From an uncultured Methylophaga sp. (GTDB taxonomy: Bacteria; Pseudomonadota; Gammaproteobacteria; GCF-002020875): a stretch of DNA of 33,453 nt. Of the stretch, positions 32,565 through 33,453 are shown piece by piece. The position numbers and the translations under genes are program-made. The DNA lies in assembly GCA_937877715.1 (NCBI GenBank), contig CALEHW010000019.1, positions 1 through 33,453 of the forward strand. Reading direction: 5' to 3'. The stretch's first letter is position 1, and the number at the start of each line of letters is the position of its first letter. Under the pieces are notes generated by a model. That model was not told the origin of the DNA. It ran no database searches and saw only the letters and a list, made by a program, of their open reading frames with translations.

Positions 32565-32581
32565 ACTAAGTTGAACTTAGT
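32565..32581. promoter_or_regulatory. Palindrome at the predicted nosZ transcription start
   Basis: ACTAAGTT-G-AACTTAGT is a perfect 8-bp inverted repeat with a one-base centre, too tight for an RNA hairpin loop but the right shape for a dimeric DNA-binding protein. It lies immediately downstream of the predicted nosZ start, where a repressor would act. Confidence 0.35.
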
Positions 32582-32591
32582 ACCCGCAACA

Positions 32592-32631
32592 CTAATACAT
32601 ACCAATATGAATACCCCTTGATCTAGGTCAA
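32592..32631 (-). promoter_or_regulatory. DNR/FNR promoter of nosZ
   Basis: On the minus strand the box reads TTGACCTAGATCAA (32631-32618), a 9-of-10 match. TATTAG (32597-32592) is a possible -10. The predicted start near 32585 puts the box at about -40. Confidence 0.58.
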
Positions 32632-32674
32632 TTTGCTCCACATTGATTGTTTTTTGGTGGCACGCTATAACTTC

Positions 32675-32680
32675 TATAAT
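32675..32680 (+). promoter_or_regulatory. Possible -10 element of the secreted-protein gene
   Basis: A perfect TATAAT lies about 95 bases before the start codon at 32776, in the divergent region shared with nosZ. The -35 region is T-rich and poor. The DNR box at 32618-32631 is about 62 bp upstream of the start this would give, a distance at which FNR-type activators can also work. Confidence 0.35.
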
Positions 32681-32775
32681 GTGGATTCGGGCATGGTATT
32701 TCGGTTGCAGGATTCAACTATTCGGTTATAGTGGATTTTTTCCCGCCTCAAGAGCTCTGTATGGAGAGAATAAGA

Positions 32776-33171
32776 ATGAAAAAAGTGATTGGAATAATAA
32801 TTTTAATGGCAAGCAGTTTTGGCGTCTATGCAGAGGCCAGGCTTAGCTGTGATCTGGATGAGATTGATAGCTATACTGGAGAGGTCGCCCGTAATGCTGA
32901 TGTAAAGGTGACAGTTCCTGACCGTCATTTTCGTGACAAGCGTGTTAGTGAGTATAATGAGGATTATGTAATCTATGAGGAGTGGGTAATTAATCCTCAG
33001 GCCTCAATTTACCGTCTTAGGGGAAAGCTGGATGGTGAATTGGTCACTCTTGAGAAGAGCATGATTGAGGCCGGCACCGGAATTGTACGTGGCGAGATCC
33101 GCCACAAGGAGATGGGCAGCCGTCCAAGAAAGAACACGACATATGAAGGGCGATGCTACCTAGATGAATAG
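32776..33171 (+). CDS. Small secreted protein of unknown function
   Basis: A 131-residue exported protein with a signal peptide (about 1-20, cleavage near VYA-EA). The mature part is beta-rich and charged, with two cysteines, one near each end (in RLSCDLDE and GRCYLDE), likely joined in a disulfide. No family is recognised. GGAGA lies 8 bases before ATG 32776; an ATG at 32761 in the same frame is possible but less well spaced. It is divergent from nosZ and followed by its own intrinsic terminator, so it is a single-gene unit. Confidence 0.7.
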   Translation: MKKVIGIIILMASSFGVYAEARLSCDLDEIDSYTGEVARNADVKVTVPDRHFRDKRVSEYNEDYVIYEEWVINPQASIYRLRGKLDGELVTLEKSMIEAGTGIVRGEIRHKEMGSRPRKNTTYEGRCYLDE

Positions 33172-33194
33172 TGTTAAGGGTAACTTAGTCAGAG

Positions 33195-33221
33195 AGGCCA
33201 TCAATACGATGGCCTTTTTTT
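33195..33221 (+). terminator. Intrinsic terminator after the secreted-protein gene
   Basis: AGGCCATC (33195-33202) pairs with GATGGCCT (33208-33215) around AATAC, followed by a run of seven T ending at 33221. Confidence 0.85.
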
Positions 33222-33226
33222 ATGCG

Positions 33227-33352
33227 GCCGAAGGCAGAACGCCATGAGTTTGCCCGTGGATGAATGAGTTTTTCAATGAGACATTAGGAAGCGAAGCGAC
33301 TTTTGGGTCATTGATCAGCCGAAGGCTGTAATGTGCGAAGCACGGCGTAGCC
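33227..33352. repeat. Cluster of GNA-triloop mini-hairpins
   Basis: Five short perfect stems closed by a three-base G-N-A loop occur in 126 bases: GCC-GAA-GGC (33227-33235), GC-GAA-GC (33291-33297), CAGCC-GAA-GGCTG (33316-33328), GTGC-GAA-GCAC (33333-33343) and GGC-GTA-GCC (33344-33352). No gene is seen. A related CGC-GAA-GCG lies at 2211-2219 next to the pseudogene. Confidence 0.55.
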
Positions 33353-33386
33353 ATAGTACCCCGGATTTATCCGGGGGAATCTATGG
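33351..33386 (+). promoter_or_regulatory. Hairpin that can hide an RBS and start codon
   Basis: CCATAG (33351-33356) pairs with CTATGG (33381-33386), and CCCCGGA pairs with TCCGGGG inside. The right arm contains the GGGGG ribosome-binding-like tract and the ATG at 33383, so both would be sequestered when folded. Confidence 0.45.
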
Positions 33387-33453
33387 ATGCTATCTATTCT
33401 CCCGAGTTCGACACTTACAGCCGTAACTTACTGATTAAGTTGTATTCAGTTTT
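33383..33453 (+). CDS. Possible start of a gene cut by the window edge
   Basis: From ATG 33383 an open frame of 23 codons runs to the window end with no stop (begins MDAIYSPEFDTYSRN). GGGGGAA lies 5 to 11 bases upstream. The residue mix looks coding, but it is too short to assign a family. It could also be chance. Confidence 0.35.
   Translation, partial: MDAIYSPEFDTYSRNLLIKLYSV

Noticed and set aside
32492-32641. N-terminal extension of NosZ in the open frame
   Set aside because: It would cover the promoter and ribosome binding site, and the start at 32491 gives a proper signal peptide.
1-33453. tRNA, rRNA, CRISPR array, insertion sequence or phage genes
   Set aside because: No cloverleaf-like segments, regularly spaced repeats, transposase or integrase frames were recognised on either strand.

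Overview
The window reads as a chromosomal denitrification island from a gammaproteobacterium-like denitrifier. The pointers are a FNR/DNR-type regulator with matching boxes, cytochrome cd1 nitrite reductase, an UbiE of proteobacterial type and dense c-type cytochrome gene content. The genus cannot be fixed from the sequence. About 27 genes are recognisable. No tRNA, rRNA, CRISPR array or complete mobile element was seen.

Layout, left to right. (1) 168-2165: a nine-heme cytochrome c fused to a cytochrome b561-like membrane domain, followed by the decayed N-terminus of an EnvZ-like sensor kinase. (2) 2863-9436: the nitrite reduction block. nirE, nirC and nirF (heme d1 synthesis) run leftward, away from nirS. 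Rightward, nirS is followed by a NapC/NirT cytochrome carrying an extra heme-binding domain, and then a type I copper protein. (3) 9458-12501: leftward dnr-like regulator, a TusA-like protein, a ZnuA-SCO1 fusion and a small secreted protein. (4) 12618-16040: rightward menA, a triheme cytochrome c, ubiE/menG and a short menE, each overlapping the next by 4 nt. (5) 16010-32491: one long leftward block. In transcription order it is nosZ, a monoheme cytochrome c, a diheme cytochrome c, nosB, nosD, nosG, nosH, nosF, nosL, nosY, a second diheme cytochrome c, then menC, menI, menD, menB and menF. (6) 32776-33453: a small secreted protein, an intrinsic terminator, a cluster of mini-hairpins and the first codons of an ORF cut off by the window edge.

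The nos genes are of the clade II type: a Sec-like rather than Tat signal on NosZ, a NosB membrane protein, and NosG/NosH ferredoxins resembling NapG/NapH. In that type NosG/NosH are thought to take electrons from menaquinol. Here the nos operon runs without a visible break into menaquinone biosynthesis genes, and every classical Men step except MenH is encoded within 10 kb. Good FNR/DNR boxes lie about 40-42 bp upstream of plausible -10 elements in front of nirE, nosZ, the diheme cytochrome c-nosB operon and the small protein/ZnuA-SCO operon. The picture is a self-contained nitrite and N2O respiration module that also makes its own quinone under the same NO/anoxia control. The ZnuA-SCO fusion, TusA-like protein and NosL/NosDFY would serve copper and sulfur supply to NosZ. 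The regulatory and electron-flow links are inference from order and motifs.
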